Origin: Agrobacterium genomosp. 13 str. CFBP 6927
Lineage (GTDB): Bacteria; Pseudomonadota; Alphaproteobacteria; Rhizobiales; Rhizobiaceae
Reading direction: 5' to 3'
DNA: 64,000 nt
Assembly (NCBI GenBank): GCA_900012615.1
Contig: LT009757.1
Location: forward strand, 535,027 to 599,026
Numbering within the stretch: the stretch's first letter is position 1; each line of letters begins with the position of its first letter. The position numbers were made by a program, and so were the translations under genes. The notes below the pieces were generated by a model. It saw only the letters and a list, made by a program, of their open reading frames with translations, did not search any database and was not told where the DNA came from. Below are positions 49,094-59,631 of the stretch, one piece after another.

Positions 49094-49276
49094 ATTCACC
49101 TCCCTTGGCCATTCTCCCGCTTGAGAAAACAACCATCGTCGTGATCTCCTCCAGACCTCGACTGACATGAACGCTATCACCAACTCGAATTCATTTCAAA
49201 GCTATTTTGATTGACAGTTTTTTGATTGACGATATCTTTGATCCAACAATTAGTCATATCATAGAGCAAATGATCC
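49094..49276. promoter_or_regulatory. Divergent promoter of the bkd and liu clusters with an 11-base direct repeat
   Basis: TTTTGATTGAC occurs twice, at 49205-49215 and 49220-49230, 15 bases apart, in an AT-rich stretch between the thiolase and Lrp genes. The first copy includes TTGACA (49211-49216), a possible -35 box for the regulator gene. This is the likely binding region of the Lrp-type protein encoded next to it. Confidence 0.45.
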
Positions 49277-49750
49277 ATGATTGAGCTCGACAGTTTCGAC
49301 CGGAAGATTCTGCATGTGCTCGGCGATGACGGGCGGGTGAGCTGGCGCGATCTGGCAGCGCGGATAGGTCTCTCTTTCACGCCGACGCTGCGGCGCGTGC
49401 GCAAGCTGGAAGAGGAAGGCATCATTCGTGGCTATACCGCCGTGTTCGATGAGAACCGGCTGCTCGGCAATATGGGCGTCTTCATCTCCGTCACGCTGGA
49501 ACGGCAGATCAAGGAAGCGCTGACGACCTTCGAGCACCATGTCGCTTCCATTCCCGAAGTGGTGGGCGGTTACCAGACCAGCGGCAGTTCCGATTACCTG
49601 ATCCACGCTATGGTGCGGGATTTGCCGCATTATCAGGAGCTACTGGATTTCCTGACCACGGTTCCCGGCGTGTCGCGCATCCAGTCCAATTTCGCCATCA
49701 AGACATTCGTGCGCCGTTCCGCCGCCTTCACCGGGGGTGACGCGCCGTAA
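49277..49750 (+). CDS. Lrp/AsnC-family regulator of branched-chain catabolism
   Basis: 157 residues. The helix-turn-helix lies at about 4-60 (SFDRKILHVLGDDGRVSWRDLAARIGL, then FTPTLRRVRKLEEEG). The effector domain follows (VFISVTLERQIKEAL; SSDYLIHAMVRD). Lrp-type regulators bind branched-chain amino acids and, as BkdR, activate bkd operons in Pseudomonas. Its position between the divergent bkd and liu clusters makes it the probable local regulator of both. It is not a LiuR-type MerR protein, which controls liu genes in Pseudomonas. Confidence 0.88.
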   Translation: MIELDSFDRKILHVLGDDGRVSWRDLAARIGLSFTPTLRRVRKLEEEGIIRGYTAVFDENRLLGNMGVFISVTLERQIKEALTTFEHHVASIPEVVGGYQTSGSSDYLIHAMVRDLPHYQELLDFLTTVPGVSRIQSNFAIKTFVRRSAAFTGGDAP

Positions 49751-49825
49751 GTAAGAGCTGCCGGCGCGGAGGAGGCGCCGACTGCTGAAAAGAGGGACGG
49801 TCTACCGTCCGGAGGAGGAGACGCG

Positions 49826-50998
49826 ATGAGTTTGAACCTCGCCGCCATTTTCGATGCCGATCTCGGCCCGGAAATCGCAGCATTGCGCGACAGCGCAAGT
49901 GCATTCGCAGATGATAAAATCGCTCCGCTGGCGGCAGAGATCGACAGGGACGACCGTTTTCCACGCAAGCTCTGGCCGGAAATGGGTGAGCTCGGTCTGC
50001 ACGGCATCACGGTCTCGGAAGAATTCGGCGGTGCCGACATGGGTTATCTCGCCCATTGCGTCGCGATGGAGGAGATAAGCCGGGCTTCCGCTTCCATCGG
50101 TCTTTCCTATGGCGCCCATTCCAACCTCTGCATCAACCAGATCCACCGCTGGGGAACGCAAGAGCAGAAGCACAGATATCTGCCGAAACTCGTCTCCGGT
50201 GAACATGTCGGCTCGCTCGCCATGAGCGAGACGGAAGCCGGTTCGGATGTCGTGTCGATGCGGCTGAAGGCGGAGCGCAGAGGCGACCGCTACGTGCTGA
50301 ACGGCGCGAAGATGTGGATTACCAATGGCCACGAAGCCGATACGCTGGTGGTCTACGCCAAGACGGATATGTCCGCCGGCCCACGCGGCATCACCGCCTT
50401 CCTGATCGAAAAAGGCTTCAAGGGGTTTCGCCCGGCCCAGAAACTCGACAAGCTCGGCATGCGCGGCTCGCCCACCTCGGAACTGGTATTTACGGATTGC
50501 GAGGTGCCGGTAGAAAACATTCTCGGCGGCTTGAATGACGGCGTGACGGTGCTGATGAGCGGACTGGATTACGAGCGCGCCGTGCTGGCCGCCGGCCCGG
50601 TCGGCATCATGCAGGCGGCTATCGATCTGGTGCTGCCCTATGCCCGCGAGCGCAAGCAATTCGGCAAGCCGATCGGTGAATTCCAGCTGGTGCAGGGCAA
50701 ACTCGCCGATATCTATTCGGCCATGAATGCATCGCGCGCCTATGTCTATGCCGTTGCCCGCGCCTGTGACAACGGCCGCATCACGAGGCAAGATGCGGCG
50801 GGCGCAATCCTGTTCGCCGCCGAACGGGCGACGCAGGTGGCGCTGGATGCCATCCAGCTTCTCGGCGGCTCCGGTTATGTCAATGAAAGCCCGGCCGGAC
50901 GGCTGCTGCGCGACGCCAAGCTTTATGAGATCGGTGCAGGCACTAGCGAAATCCGACGGATGCTGATCGGCCGCGAACTGGTCAAGGGCAACGGGTGA
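49826..50998 (+). CDS. ivd: Isovaleryl-CoA dehydrogenase
   Basis: 390 residues behind GGAGGAGGAG. Motifs of isovaleryl-CoA dehydrogenases: [61 protein letters not shown], and the end [26 protein letters not shown]. It oxidises isovaleryl-CoA to 3-methylcrotonyl-CoA, the third step of leucine breakdown, passing electrons to ETF. First enzyme of the rightward liu operon, nine bases before the carboxylase beta gene. Confidence 0.93.
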   Translation: MSLNLAAIFDADLGPEIAALRDSASAFADDKIAPLAAEIDRDDRFPRKLWPEMGELGLHGITVSEEFGGADMGYLAHCVAMEEISRASASIGLSYGAHSNLCINQIHRWGTQEQKHRYLPKLVSGEHVGSLAMSETEAGSDVVSMRLKAERRGDRYVLNGAKMWITNGHEADTLVVYAKTDMSAGPRGITAFLIEKGFKGFRPAQKLDKLGMRGSPTSELVFTDCEVPVENILGGLNDGVTVLMSGLDYERAVLAAGPVGIMQAAIDLVLPYARERKQFGKPIGEFQLVQGKLADIYSAMNASRAYVYAVARACDNGRITRQDAAGAILFAAERATQVALDAIQLLGGSGYVNESPAGRLLRDAKLYEIGAGTSEIRRMLIGRELVKGNG

Positions 50999-51007
50999 GG
51001 ACACGCG

Positions 51008-52609
51008 ATGAAGCTTACATCCAGTCTGAGCCGCGATCCTACCTTTGCCGCCAATGTGGAATTCATGTCGGGTCTGGTGGATGACCTGCGGCAGCACGTC
51101 GAAAAAATCTCCAGAGGCGGCGGCGACAAGGCCCGCGAACGGCATCTTTCCCGCGGCAAATTGTTGGCGCGCGACCGGATCGAAGCCCTTCTCGATCCCG
51201 GCAGTCCATTCCTGGAATTCTCGCAATTTGCAGCCTATGAGATCTATGACGAACCCGTCCCCGCCGCCGGCATCGTCACAGGCATCGGCCGGGTCTCTGG
51301 CCGCGAATGTGTGATCGTCGCCAACGATGCGACGGTGAAAGGCGGCACCTATTATCCGCTGACGGTGAAGAAACATCTGCGCGCGCAGGAGATCGCCACG
51401 GAGAACCGGCTGCCCTGCATCTATCTGGTGGATTCCGGCGGCGCGAACCTGCCCAACCAGGACGAGGTGTTTCCCGACCGCGATCATTTCGGCCGCATCT
51501 TCTATAATCAGGCCAACATGTCGGCGGAAGGAATCGCGCAGATCGCCGTGGTGATGGGCAGTTGCACGGCGGGCGGGGCTTATGTGCCTGCCATGAGCGA
51601 CCAGTCGGTGATCGTCAAAAATCAGGGCACGATCTTCCTCGGCGGCCCGCCGCTGGTGAAGGCCGCGACCGGCGAGGTGGTGAGTGCGGAAGAGCTGGGC
51701 GGCGCGGATGTGCATTCCCGCCAATCCGGCGTCACCGATCATTACGCCAATAACGACCGCCACGCGCTGGCGCTGACCCGGCGGATCGTTTCCATCCTCA
51801 ACCGCCGCAAACAGGTGGAACTGGATATTCGCGAGCCGACGGAGCCGCTTTATCCGGCAGATGAACTTTACGGTGTCGTACCTGCCGATACGCGAAAACC
51901 CTTCGAGGTGCGGGAGATCATCGCGCGTCTGGTGGACGGTTCCGAATTCGATGAGTTCAAGGCGCTTTACGGCACCACGCTGGTCTGCGGTTTTGCCCAC
52001 ATCCACGGTTATCCGGTTGGCATCGTCGCCAATAACGGCATTCTTTTCTCGGAATCAGCACTCAAAGGCGCACATTTCATCGAACTCTGCTGCCAGCGCG
52101 GCATTCCCCTGGTTTTCCTGCAAAACATCACCGGCTTCATGGTCGGCAAGGCCTATGAGGCAGGTGGCATCGCCAAGGATGGCGCCAAGCTCGTTACCGC
52201 CGTCGCATCGGCTAAAGTGCCGAAATTCACCGTCATCATCGGCGGCTCCTTCGGGGCCGGCAATTATGGCATGTGCGGCCGCGCCTATTCACCGCGCTTT
52301 TTGTGGATGTGGCCAAATGCCCGCATTTCCGTGATGGGCGGTGAACAGGCGGCCTCCGTTCTGGCGCAAATCCGCCGAGACGGCATCGAGGCCGATGGCC
52401 GGCATTGGTCGAAGGAAGGCGAAGAGGCGTTCAAACAGCCGATCCGGGAAAAATACGAGCGGGAGGGACATCCCTATTATGCCAGCGCCAGACTTTGGGA
52501 CGATGGTATCATAGACCCGAAGGATACACGCCTCGTACTTGGCCTTGGTCTCTCCGCCGCGCTCAATGCGCCGATTGAACCCACCCGTTTCGGCATATTC
52601 AGGATGTGA
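51008..52609 (+). CDS. mccB: Methylcrotonyl-CoA carboxylase beta (carboxyltransferase) subunit
   Basis: 533 residues. It shows the carboxyltransferase layout of MccB/Pcc[76 protein letters not shown] and [33 protein letters not shown]. The [11 protein letters not shown] form is typical for methylcrotonyl- rather than propionyl-CoA carboxylase. It carboxylates 3-methylcrotonyl-CoA to 3-methylglutaconyl-CoA using biotin on the alpha subunit encoded next. Confidence 0.93.
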   Translation: MKLTSSLSRDPTFAANVEFMSGLVDDLRQHVEKISRGGGDKARERHLSRGKLLARDRIEALLDPGSPFLEFSQFAAYEIYDEPVPAAGIVTGIGRVSGRECVIVANDATVKGGTYYPLTVKKHLRAQEIATENRLPCIYLVDSGGANLPNQDEVFPDRDHFGRIFYNQANMSAEGIAQIAVVMGSCTAGGAYVPAMSDQSVIVKNQGTIFLGGPPLVKAATGEVVSAEELGGADVHSRQSGVTDHYANNDRHALALTRRIVSILNRRKQVELDIREPTEPLYPADELYGVVPADTRKPFEVREIIARLVDGSEFDEFKALYGTTLVCGFAHIHGYPVGIVANNGILFSESALKGAHFIELCCQRGIPLVFLQNITGFMVGKAYEAGGIAKDGAKLVTAVASAKVPKFTVIIGGSFGAGNYGMCGRAYSPRFLWMWPNARISVMGGEQAASVLAQIRRDGIEADGRHWSKEGEEAFKQPIREKYEREGHPYYASARLWDDGIIDPKDTRLVLGLGLSAALNAPIEPTRFGIFRM

Positions 52610-52616
52610 GGCGACA

Positions 52617-54608
52617 ATGTTCTCGAAAATACTGATCGCCAACAGGGGCGAAATCGCCTGCCGCATCATCCGCACCGCCGCCAAGATGGGTATCCGCACC
52701 GTCGCGGTCTATTCCGATGCCGACCGCGACGCCATGCATGTGGCGCTGGCAGATGAGGCCGTCGCCATCGGCCCCGCCCCTGCGCGAGCTTCCTATCTCG
52801 ACGGCGAAACAATCATCGCCGCTGCAAAAGCCTCCGGCGTGCAAGCCATTCATCCGGGTTACGGTTTCCTTTCGGAAAATGCCGGCTTCGCCGAAGCCTG
52901 CGCCGCCGCCGGGCTCGTTTTCATTGGCCCTCCGGCAGCGGCAATCCGCGCCATGGGAGGGAAAAGCGAGGCGAAGGCGCTGATGGCAAAGGCCGGCGTT
53001 CCGATCGTTCCCGGCTATCACGGTGACGAACAATCGGAAAAACGACTGGCAAGCGAGGCGAACAAGATCGGTTATCCGGTACTGCTCAAGGCCTCAGCCG
53101 GCGGCGGCGGCAAGGGCATGCGTATCGTCCGGCAAAAGCGCGACTTCGCAGCGGAGCTTGCCGGCGCAAAACGCGAAGCGCTTGCCGCTTTCGGCGACGA
53201 CCGCATTCTGATCGAAAAATATCTGGAACGGCCACGCCATGTGGAAGTGCAGGTTTTTGCCGATGGCCAGGGCAATTGTGTTTCGCTTTTCGAGCGCGAC
53301 TGCTCGATCCAGCGCCGGCACCAGAAGGTCATAGAGGAAGCCCCTGCCCCCGGCCTGCCCGATGCACTTCGGCAGCACATGTATGAAGCGGCGGTCGCCG
53401 CCTCCCGCGCCATCGATTATCGCGGCGCGGGAACCGTAGAATTCCTGCTCGACCCTTCTGGCGACTTCTATTTCATGGAAATGAATACGAGGCTTCAGGT
53501 CGAACATCCGGTGACGGAATATATTACCGGTCTCGATCTCGTCGAATGGCAGATCCGCGCCGCCAATGGAGAGGCCCTGCCGGAAGACTGGGCCGGTCTC
53601 AGCATAAACGGCCACGCCATCGAGGCGCGGATTTATGCCGAAGACCCGGCGCATGATTTCCTGCCGTCGACCGGCAAGGTCAGCCATCTCGTTTTTCCCG
53701 ATCAGGGCCCTCACGTCAGGATCGACAGCGGCATCCGCGCCGGCGACGCCATCACCGTGCATTACGATCCGATGATCGCCAAGCTGATCGTCTGGGACCG
53801 TGATCGCCCCTCGGCGGTGCGGCGTCTGCGGTTGGCGCTCGAAAATCTGGCGATCTGCGGCGTCACCAGCAATGCCGCCTTTCTGACGCGGCTTGCGGGA
53901 CTGGCGGCCTTCGCGAACGCCGATCTCGACACCGGTTTCATCGCCCGTAACGAAGCGGCACTGTTTGCTCCGGCAGCAACGGACGGGAACGAGGTAGCCA
54001 TGGCCGCGCTTGGCCTGCTGCTTGCGCGGCAGAAAAACGGAAAGCCGGGTTCACAGGCCGATCCCCATAGCCCTTGGAACACGACGGCCGCCTTCCGCCT
54101 CAACGCGCCGGCAAGGGAAACGCTGTATTTTGTGTTTGGCAACCAGCCGTTTAGCGTCGGCGTCACGCATGAGGCGGACGGTTTTTCGCTGGAGATCGAC
54201 GGACGGGCGATCAGCGCCCATGGCGGCCTCTCGGATGATGGCAAATTCCGAGCAACCGTGGCAGGCAGGAAAAGGCAGGGCCATTTCTTTGCAGAGGATG
54301 GCCGTTACGCGCTTTTTTTGGATGGTGAGCATTATCGCATCAGCCAGCCAGACCCCGTCGATAGTGCGGATTCCGCTACCCATACCGGCGGTCTGGAAGC
54401 CCCCATGCCCGGCGTCATCCGCGCCCTGCTGAGCAGAAGCGGTGCTGCGGTGGAAGCCGGCGAAGCGCTTGTGGTGATGGAGGCGATGAAAATGGAGCAC
54501 ACGATCCGCGCGCCGACGAAAGGCACCGTTACGGCCATAAATTGCATTGAGGGCGATATGGTCGCGGCCGGTGCGGTGTTGGTGGATTTCGAGCCGGAGG
54601 GCGGCTGA
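52617..54608 (+). CDS. mccA: Methylcrotonyl-CoA carboxylase alpha (biotin carboxylase) subunit
   Basis: 663 residues from ATG 52617. The biotin carboxylase part starts MFSKILIANRGEIACRIIRTA, has the ATP-binding loop ASAGGGGKGMRIV and MEMNTRLQVEHPVTE; the C-terminal biotin-carrier domain contains EAMKMEH with the biotinylated lysine about 35 residues before the end. It forms the holoenzyme with the beta subunit. Starts seven bases after mccB and precedes the HMG-CoA lyase gene by one base. The in-frame start at 52539 overlaps mccB and is rejected. Confidence 0.93.
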   Translation: MFSKILIANRGEIACRIIRTAAKMGIRTVAVYSDADRDAMHVALADEAVAIGPAPARASYLDGETIIAAAKASGVQAIHPGYGFLSENAGFAEACAAAGLVFIGPPAAAIRAMGGKSEAKALMAKAGVPIVPGYHGDEQSEKRLASEANKIGYPVLLKASAGGGGKGMRIVRQKRDFAAELAGAKREALAAFGDDRILIEKYLERPRHVEVQVFADGQGNCVSLFERDCSIQRRHQKVIEEAPAPGLPDALRQHMYEAAVAASRAIDYRGAGTVEFLLDPSGDFYFMEMNTRLQVEHPVTEYITGLDLVEWQIRAANGEALPEDWAGLSINGHAIEARIYAEDPAHDFLPSTGKVSHLVFPDQGPHVRIDSGIRAGDAITVHYDPMIAKLIVWDRDRPSAVRRLRLALENLAICGVTSNAAFLTRLAGLAAFANADLDTGFIARNEAALFAPAATDGNEVAMAALGLLLARQKNGKPGSQADPHSPWNTTAAFRLNAPARETLYFVFGNQPFSVGVTHEADGFSLEIDGRAISAHGGLSDDGKFRATVAGRKRQGHFFAEDGRYALFLDGEHYRISQPDPVDSADSATHTGGLEAPMPGVIRALLSRSGAAVEAGEALVVMEAMKMEHTIRAPTKGTVTAINCIEGDMVAAGAVLVDFEPEGG

Positions 54609-54609
54609 G

Positions 54610-55536
54610 ATGAATTGGCCCCGAACCGCCAAAATCGTCGAAGTGGGCGCGCGTGACGGCTTGCAGAACGAAAGCGCCGAGGTTCCAGCCGCCATCAAGA
54701 TCGAGCTGATCGAACGGCTGGCCGCAGCCGGATTGGCGGCGGTGGAAGCGGGTGCTTTCGTCTCACCCAAAAAAGTGCCACAAATGGCGGGTTCGAAAGA
54801 GGTGTTCCAGGGCCTCGAACGGCGACCCGGCACCGCCTATCCGGCGCTCGTTCCCAATATGAAAGGTTTCGAGGCCGCCCTTGAAGCCGGCGTGACGGAA
54901 ATCGCCGTTTTCGTCTCCGCATCCGAAGGTTTCAGCCAGCACAATATCGGCTGCTCGCGCGCCGAAAGCCTCGAGCGCCTGCGCGATGTCGCATCAGTTG
55001 CGGCTGGCCGGAATATCCTCATGCGCGGTTACGTCTCCTGCATAGCCGGCTGCCCTTATGACGGTACGGTTGCACCTGATGACGTGGCGGCGATGGCCGA
55101 AGCACTCATCGCGCTCGGCTGTTACGAAATCTCGCTAGGCGATACGATCGGCGTCGGCACGGCGGACCAGATTCGCAATATCATCAAGCGGGTATCCGCC
55201 CGCACCCCGCGTGAAAAACTCGCCATGCATTTCCACGATACCTATGGGCAGGGCGTCGCCAATGTGCTGGCCTCGCTGGATGAAGGCATCTCCGTCTTCG
55301 ACAGTTCGGTGGCCGGGCTGGGCGGCTGCCCCTTCGCACCGGGGGCGAGCGGCAATGTCGCCACCGAAGACGTCGTTTACCTGCTGCACGGGCTTGGGAT
55401 TAAAACCGGTATCGACCTGATGGCGGTGGCGAAAACCGGAGACTGGATCAGCCGGCATCTCGACAGGCCGAATGCGGCCCGGGCCGGCAAGGCGCTGCTT
55501 GCCGCAAATACGGAGGGTGATGCCCGTGGCGGATGA
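54610..55536 (+). CDS. mvaB: Hydroxymethylglutaryl-CoA lyase
   Basis: 308 residues from ATG 54610 immediately after mccA. Family motifs: EVGARDGLQNE near residue 12, GRNILMRGYVSCIAGCPYDG, HFHDTYGQGVANV with metal-binding histidines, and the signature GGCPFAPGASGNVATED with the catalytic cysteine. It splits HMG-CoA to acetoacetate and acetyl-CoA, the last step of leucine catabolism. Its end overlaps the enoyl-CoA hydratase gene. Confidence 0.93.
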   Translation: MNWPRTAKIVEVGARDGLQNESAEVPAAIKIELIERLAAAGLAAVEAGAFVSPKKVPQMAGSKEVFQGLERRPGTAYPALVPNMKGFEAALEAGVTEIAVFVSASEGFSQHNIGCSRAESLERLRDVASVAAGRNILMRGYVSCIAGCPYDGTVAPDDVAAMAEALIALGCYEISLGDTIGVGTADQIRNIIKRVSARTPREKLAMHFHDTYGQGVANVLASLDEGISVFDSSVAGLGGCPFAPGASGNVATEDVVYLLHGLGIKTGIDLMAVAKTGDWISRHLDRPNAARAGKALLAANTEGDARGG

Positions 55537-56302
55537 ACTGTTGAGCGAAAGGCGCAAAGACGTTCTGTGGCTGACGCTCAACCGGCCTGACGTCCACAAC
55601 GCCATGAACGCCGCGATGACGGACGCCTTGACGGATGCGCTCCGCGCGGCCTCCGGCGATGGCAACCTTCGCGCCGTGGTGATAACCGCTGCGGGAGACC
55701 GCAGCTTCTGCTCCGGTGCTGACCTGAAGGAAAGTGCGGGCGGCATGTTCCTCTCCAGAGACGGAACGAACCCCATCGCCGATGTGATACGCGCCATCGA
55801 AATCTGCGACAAGATCGTGATTGCCCGCATCAATGGTCGGGTTCTGGCCGGTGGGCTCGGGCTCATCGCGGCCTGCGACCTTGCCTATGCCGCAGATCAT
55901 GCTGAGTTCGGCCTACCGGAAGTGCGCGTCGGGCTTTTCCCGGCAATGGTGGCGGCGAAACTTCTCACCAGAATACCACCGGGAAGGCTTCACGAAATGG
56001 CCTATCTCGGCCAGCCGTTCATCGCCGCGGAAGCCGAGCGCATGGGCCTTGTCAACCGCACTGCGCCATCCGCTGCACTCGATGGCGTGATAGAGGAGGT
56101 TCTTGCCCGCTTGCGGCAAAACGCGCCGGGTGCAATCGCAGCTGGAAAGGCGGCATTACTGGCGATGCGCGACAAGCCGAGCGGTGACCGGCTCGCTTTT
56201 GCCGAAAGCGTCATCGCCACGATCAGCACCGGTGAAGAGGCGCGCGAAGGCAGGAACGCCTTCGCTGAAAAGCGCCCGCCAATCTGGGTTGCTGGGCCCT
56301 GA
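55526..56302 (+). CDS. liuC: Enoyl-CoA hydratase, probable 3-methylglutaconyl-CoA hydratase
   Basis: 258 residues with GTG 55526 eight bases after GGAGGG; ATG 55520 is only two bases from it and less likely. It overlaps the lyase gene by 11 bases. Crotonase motifs: [20 protein letters not shown] for the oxyanion hole, and [20 protein letters not shown] with the acid residue near [14 protein letters not shown]. In this operon the missing leucine step is hydration of 3-methylglutaconyl-CoA to HMG-CoA, which this gene should supply. With it the operon is complete from isovaleryl-CoA to acetoacetate. Confidence 0.85.
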   Translation: MADELLSERRKDVLWLTLNRPDVHNAMNAAMTDALTDALRAASGDGNLRAVVITAAGDRSFCSGADLKESAGGMFLSRDGTNPIADVIRAIEICDKIVIARINGRVLAGGLGLIAACDLAYAADHAEFGLPEVRVGLFPAMVAAKLLTRIPPGRLHEMAYLGQPFIAAEAERMGLVNRTAPSAALDGVIEEVLARLRQNAPGAIAAGKAALLAMRDKPSGDRLAFAESVIATISTGEEAREGRNAFAEKRPPIWVAGP

Positions 56303-56326
56303 ACCGCCCCTCAAGGTGTTAATCGA

Positions 56327-56332
56327 TATAAT
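56327..56332 (+). promoter_or_regulatory. panC: Possible -10 box of panCB
   Basis: A perfect TATAAT lies 88 bases upstream of the panC start, in the 118-base gap after the liu operon. No good -35 hexamer stands at the right distance, so a separate promoter for panCB is possible but not certain. Confidence 0.35.
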
Positions 56333-56420
56333 GCTCAAAGCCGCGTTGACCCCGTTCGGCAAATCGAGTTCTATCCAGCACCTTTCGCCGGACGGCGATC
56401 GGGGAGCCGGAGGAGAGCCC

Positions 56421-57299
56421 ATGCGCCTTGTAAAAACCGTCGCCGAATTGCGCGGCCTGACCGCCACATTTCGCCGCGATGGAAAGACTGTCGGCTTCGT
56501 GCCGACCATGGGCTTTCTCCATATCGGCCATTTGACGCTCGTTGCCAAAGCGAAGGCCGAAAACGACGTGACAGTGGTGTCGATCTTCGTCAATCCGCTG
56601 CAGTTCGGGGCCAATGAAGATCTTGCCCGTTACCCCCGCGATCTCGCCCGCGACAGCGCACTTCTGGAGGAGGCAGGTATCGACATTCTTTTCGCGCCGG
56701 AGGTGACGGAAATGTATCCGCGCCCGATGCAGACCGTCGTGGATGTGCCGGAACTAGGCCGCGAGCTCGAAGGCGCGGTGCGTCCGGGGCATTTCGCAGG
56801 TGTTACGACGGTCGTGACCAAGCTTTTTAACCTCGTCCAACCCGACGCCGCCTATTTCGGCGAAAAGGATTATCAGCAGGTAACGCTGATCCGCCGCATG
56901 GTCGAGGACCTTGCCCAGCCGGTCAGGGTCGTTCCCGTCGCCACCGTGCGTGAGCCGGATGGGCTGGCCTGCTCCTCGCGTAACGTCTATCTGAGCCACG
57001 CGGAACGCGCCGCCGCGGTGATCGTGCCGCAGGCACTCGATGAGGCGGAACGGCTTTATGGTGAAGGCTTCGACGACCCCGCCGCATTCGAGGCGGCCAT
57101 AGAAAAATTCATCGCCGCCGAGCCGCTGGCCTCACCGGAAGTCGTTGCGGTGCGCGATCCCGATACGCTCGCCCCCGTTGCTTCATTGCAGGCGGGACCG
57201 GTGCTGGTGGCTCTGTTCGTCAGGCTCGGCAGCACGAGGCTCCTCGACAACCGCGTCATCGGGCGCGACAGGATCAATCAACGGGAGGCAGCCGAATGA
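56421..57299 (+). CDS. panC: Pantothenate synthetase
   Basis: 292 residues from ATG 56421 behind GGAGGAGAG. Motifs of the family: [14 protein letters not shown] (HIGH-type ATP site), [28 protein letters not shown] and SSRNVYLS. It joins pantoate and beta-alanine with ATP in the coenzyme A pathway. It overlaps panB by four bases. It follows the leucine operon but has no metabolic tie to it other than CoA use. Confidence 0.94.
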   Translation: MRLVKTVAELRGLTATFRRDGKTVGFVPTMGFLHIGHLTLVAKAKAENDVTVVSIFVNPLQFGANEDLARYPRDLARDSALLEEAGIDILFAPEVTEMYPRPMQTVVDVPELGRELEGAVRPGHFAGVTTVVTKLFNLVQPDAAYFGEKDYQQVTLIRRMVEDLAQPVRVVPVATVREPDGLACSSRNVYLSHAERAAAVIVPQALDEAERLYGEGFDDPAAFEAAIEKFIAAEPLASPEVVAVRDPDTLAPVASLQAGPVLVALFVRLGSTRLLDNRVIGRDRINQREAAE

Positions 57300-58135
57300 G
57301 CGCCCATGGAAAACACAAGCGGCTGACGACGGCCTCCATCCGGCAGATGAAAGGCGAGGCGCGCATCGTCTGCCTGACCGCCTATACCACGCCGATTGCC
57401 CGCCTGCTCGATCCGCATTGCGATCTGCTCCTGGTCGGCGATTCCCTCGGCATGGTGCTTTACGGCATGGACACGACGGTCGGCGTCACGCTGGATATGA
57501 TGATCGCCCATGGCCGCGCCGTCATGCGTGGCGTCGAACATGCCTGCGTCATCGTCGATCTTCCCTTCGGCACCTATCAGGAATCCAAGGAACAGGCGTT
57601 CCGCAATGCCGTGCGATTGATGCAGGAAACCGGCTGCGACGGCGTGAAGCTGGAAGGCGGCGAGGAAATGGCGGAGACCATCGCCTTTCTGGTGGCGCGC
57701 GGCATTCCGGTGTTCGGCCATGTCGGCCTGATGCCGCAGCTGGTGCACACCGCCGGCGGCTTCCGCTCGCTCGGACATTCGGATGCGGAAACGCAAAAAA
57801 TCTGGCGTGACGCGATTGCGGTCGATCAGGCCGGCGCCTTCGCCATCGTCGTGGAAGGCACAGTAGAGCCGCTCGCCCGCGAACTGACCGAAAAACTCGC
57901 CGCACCCACCGTTGGCATCGGCGCATCGCCGGCCTGCGATGGGCAGGTGCTCGTTTCCGACGACATGCTCGGCCTTTTCACCGATTTCAAACCGAAATTC
58001 GTCAAGCGTTTCGCCGATCTGGGCCCGACGGTCTCGGAAGCAGCGGCGGCCTATGCCGATGAAGTTCGCTCGGGGGCCTTTCCCGGGCCGGAGCATACGT
58101 TTCAGGTGCGACGGCAATCGCCTTCGGGGAAGTGA
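57296..58135 (+). CDS. panB: Ketopantoate hydroxymethyltransferase
   Basis: 279 residues. Motifs: [66 protein letters not shown], and [15 protein letters not shown], all part of the PanB barrel with Mg-binding Asp and the catalytic Glu. It makes ketopantoate from 2-oxoisovalerate and methylene-THF. 2-Oxoisovalerate is also a Bkd substrate, so panB and the bkd cluster draw on one pool. Converges with rhaI across a repeat element. Confidence 0.94.
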   Translation: MSAHGKHKRLTTASIRQMKGEARIVCLTAYTTPIARLLDPHCDLLLVGDSLGMVLYGMDTTVGVTLDMMIAHGRAVMRGVEHACVIVDLPFGTYQESKEQAFRNAVRLMQETGCDGVKLEGGEEMAETIAFLVARGIPVFGHVGLMPQLVHTAGGFRSLGHSDAETQKIWRDAIAVDQAGAFAIVVEGTVEPLARELTEKLAAPTVGIGASPACDGQVLVSDDMLGLFTDFKPKFVKRFADLGPTVSEAAAAYADEVRSGAFPGPEHTFQVRRQSPSGK

Positions 58136-58143
58136 CACTATTT

Positions 58144-58257
58144 CCGTCATGCCGGTCTCGATCCGGCATCCAGCCACGGCGCGTCTGCGCCGTGAAAGAC
58201 TCTTACGCGATCAAGGACTTAATCGCACTGGACCCCGGATCAAGTCCGGGGTGACGG
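58144..58257. repeat. RIME-like mosaic palindromic repeat, copy 3
   Basis: About 114 bases from CCGTCATGCCGG to GGGGTGACGGG. It shares with copy 1 the block CCAGCCACGGCGCG plus TCTGCGCCGTGA and the GATCAAGGACTTAATCGC core, here partly degenerate. It fills the gap between convergent panB and rhaI, where its hairpins may act as a terminator. Confidence 0.75.
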
Positions 58258-58288
58258 GTGTGGGGTACGTCCCCAAAAAACAACGCCC

Positions 58289-59581
58289 TTATACAATCCC
58301 GCCGCTGCCGCCAACCGAAGCCGGGCGCTTCGCCGCAACATGGCTGCGATAGCCGCTCGCACGATAAGTCGCGACCGGATCGATAGCGCCGCCCGCCAAT
58401 TGCCGCGCCTGAGCAAGAATCGGTTCGACATCGGTGCGATAGGCCCGCTTCAGCATATCGGAAGCCATCAGCGCATCATTGTCCTGCTGGTAGCCGTCGA
58501 GAGCCGCGCGATCCACCAGCAGCGCCTGCGCATAGGCGCGGCGGATTTCGTTGGCGCTGGAGATCAGGCTTTCGATCGGGTCCGTCACATTGTGCGACTG
58601 GTCGATCATATGGGCGGGATGGAAGCCTTTCACGCCGCGATATTCCGCGTCCACCAGCTCGTTGAAGACGAGGAACAGACGGTATGGCTCGATTGAGCCG
58701 GCATCCAGATCGTCATCGCCATATTTGCTGTCGTTGAAGTGGAAACCGCCGAGCTTGCCGAACTGGATGAGCCGGGCGACGATCATCTCGATATTGGTGT
58801 TCGGCGCATGGTGGCCGAGATCGACGAGGCAGAAGGCCTTTTCGCCGAGCGTATTGGCGATGAGGTAATTGGTGCCCCAATCCTGCACGACCGTGGAATA
58901 AAAGGCCGGCTCGTACATCTTGTGTTCGGAAAAGATGCGCCAGTCATCCGGCAACGCCTTGTAGATATCGGCCATGGCGGCAAGATAGCGCTCGAAACTT
59001 CTGGTGAAATTGCTCTGGCCGGGAAAGTTGGAACCATCACCCACCCACACCGTCAGAGCTTTTGAGCCGATGGCATTGCCGATCTCAATGCACTCTATGT
59101 TGTGCTCGACCGCCTGTCGGCGCGTGGCGGCATCCGTGTGGCTGAGCGAACCGTATTTGTAGGAATGGCTCTGGCCCGGCGTATCCGAAAACGTGTTGGA
59201 GTTCATGGCGTCGAAGCCGAGGCCCAGCGCTTCGGCATGGGCTTTTAATCGCTTCGGGTCTTCCTTGTCCCACGGAATATGGAGGGAAACATTGGGCGTC
59301 GCCCGTGTCAGCTGGTTGATGACGGCGCAATCATCCAGCTTGTCGAAAATGCCGCGCGGCTCGCCCGTGCCGGGAAAACGGGCAAAGCGGGTGCCGCCGG
59401 TGCCAACGCCCCAGGACGGTACGGCAACGAAGAATTCCGCGACCTTGGCCGTGACGGCCTCGATATCGACATTGCGGCGCGCAAGCTGGTTGCCCAGCGC
59501 CTGATAATCGTCCTTCAGCGCAGCAGCACGCTTGTCGTTTTCCGCCGCGATCACATCGGCGGCGATTTTCGTCTCGGTCAT
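58289..59581 (-). CDS. rhaI: L-rhamnose isomerase (RhaI type)
   Basis: 430 residues from ATG 59581 behind GGGAGGAAG, the length of the Pseudomonas-type rhamnose catabolic isomerase rather than E. coli RhaA. Motifs: WGVGTGGTRFARFPGTGEPR, SLHIPWDKED, FSEHKMYEPAFYSTVVQDWG and GGFHFNDSKYGDDDLDAGS, the last with metal-binding residues. It converts L-rhamnose to L-rhamnulose. It follows rhaD in a leftward operon, with a 19-base hairpin in the gap. Upstream in-frame starts fall in that repeat and are rejected. Confidence 0.92.
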   Translation of the reverse strand: MTETKIAADVIAAENDKRAAALKDDYQALGNQLARRNVDIEAVTAKVAEFFVAVPSWGVGTGGTRFARFPGTGEPRGIFDKLDDCAVINQLTRATPNVSLHIPWDKEDPKRLKAHAEALGLGFDAMNSNTFSDTPGQSHSYKYGSLSHTDAATRRQAVEHNIECIEIGNAIGSKALTVWVGDGSNFPGQSNFTRSFERYLAAMADIYKALPDDWRIFSEHKMYEPAFYSTVVQDWGTNYLIANTLGEKAFCLVDLGHHAPNTNIEMIVARLIQFGKLGGFHFNDSKYGDDDLDAGSIEPYRLFLVFNELVDAEYRGVKGFHPAHMIDQSHNVTDPIESLISSANEIRRAYAQALLVDRAALDGYQQDNDALMASDMLKRAYRTDVEPILAQARQLAGGAIDPVATYRASGYRSHVAAKRPASVGGSGGIV

Positions 59582-59631
59582 CTCTTCCTCCCGGATAATG
59601 AACACAACAGGTGCTTCGGCCCGCGACACCA

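Noticed and set aside
49802..52006. 734-residue minus-strand ORF
   Set aside because: It is antisense to isovaleryl-CoA dehydrogenase and mccB, both with full family motifs.
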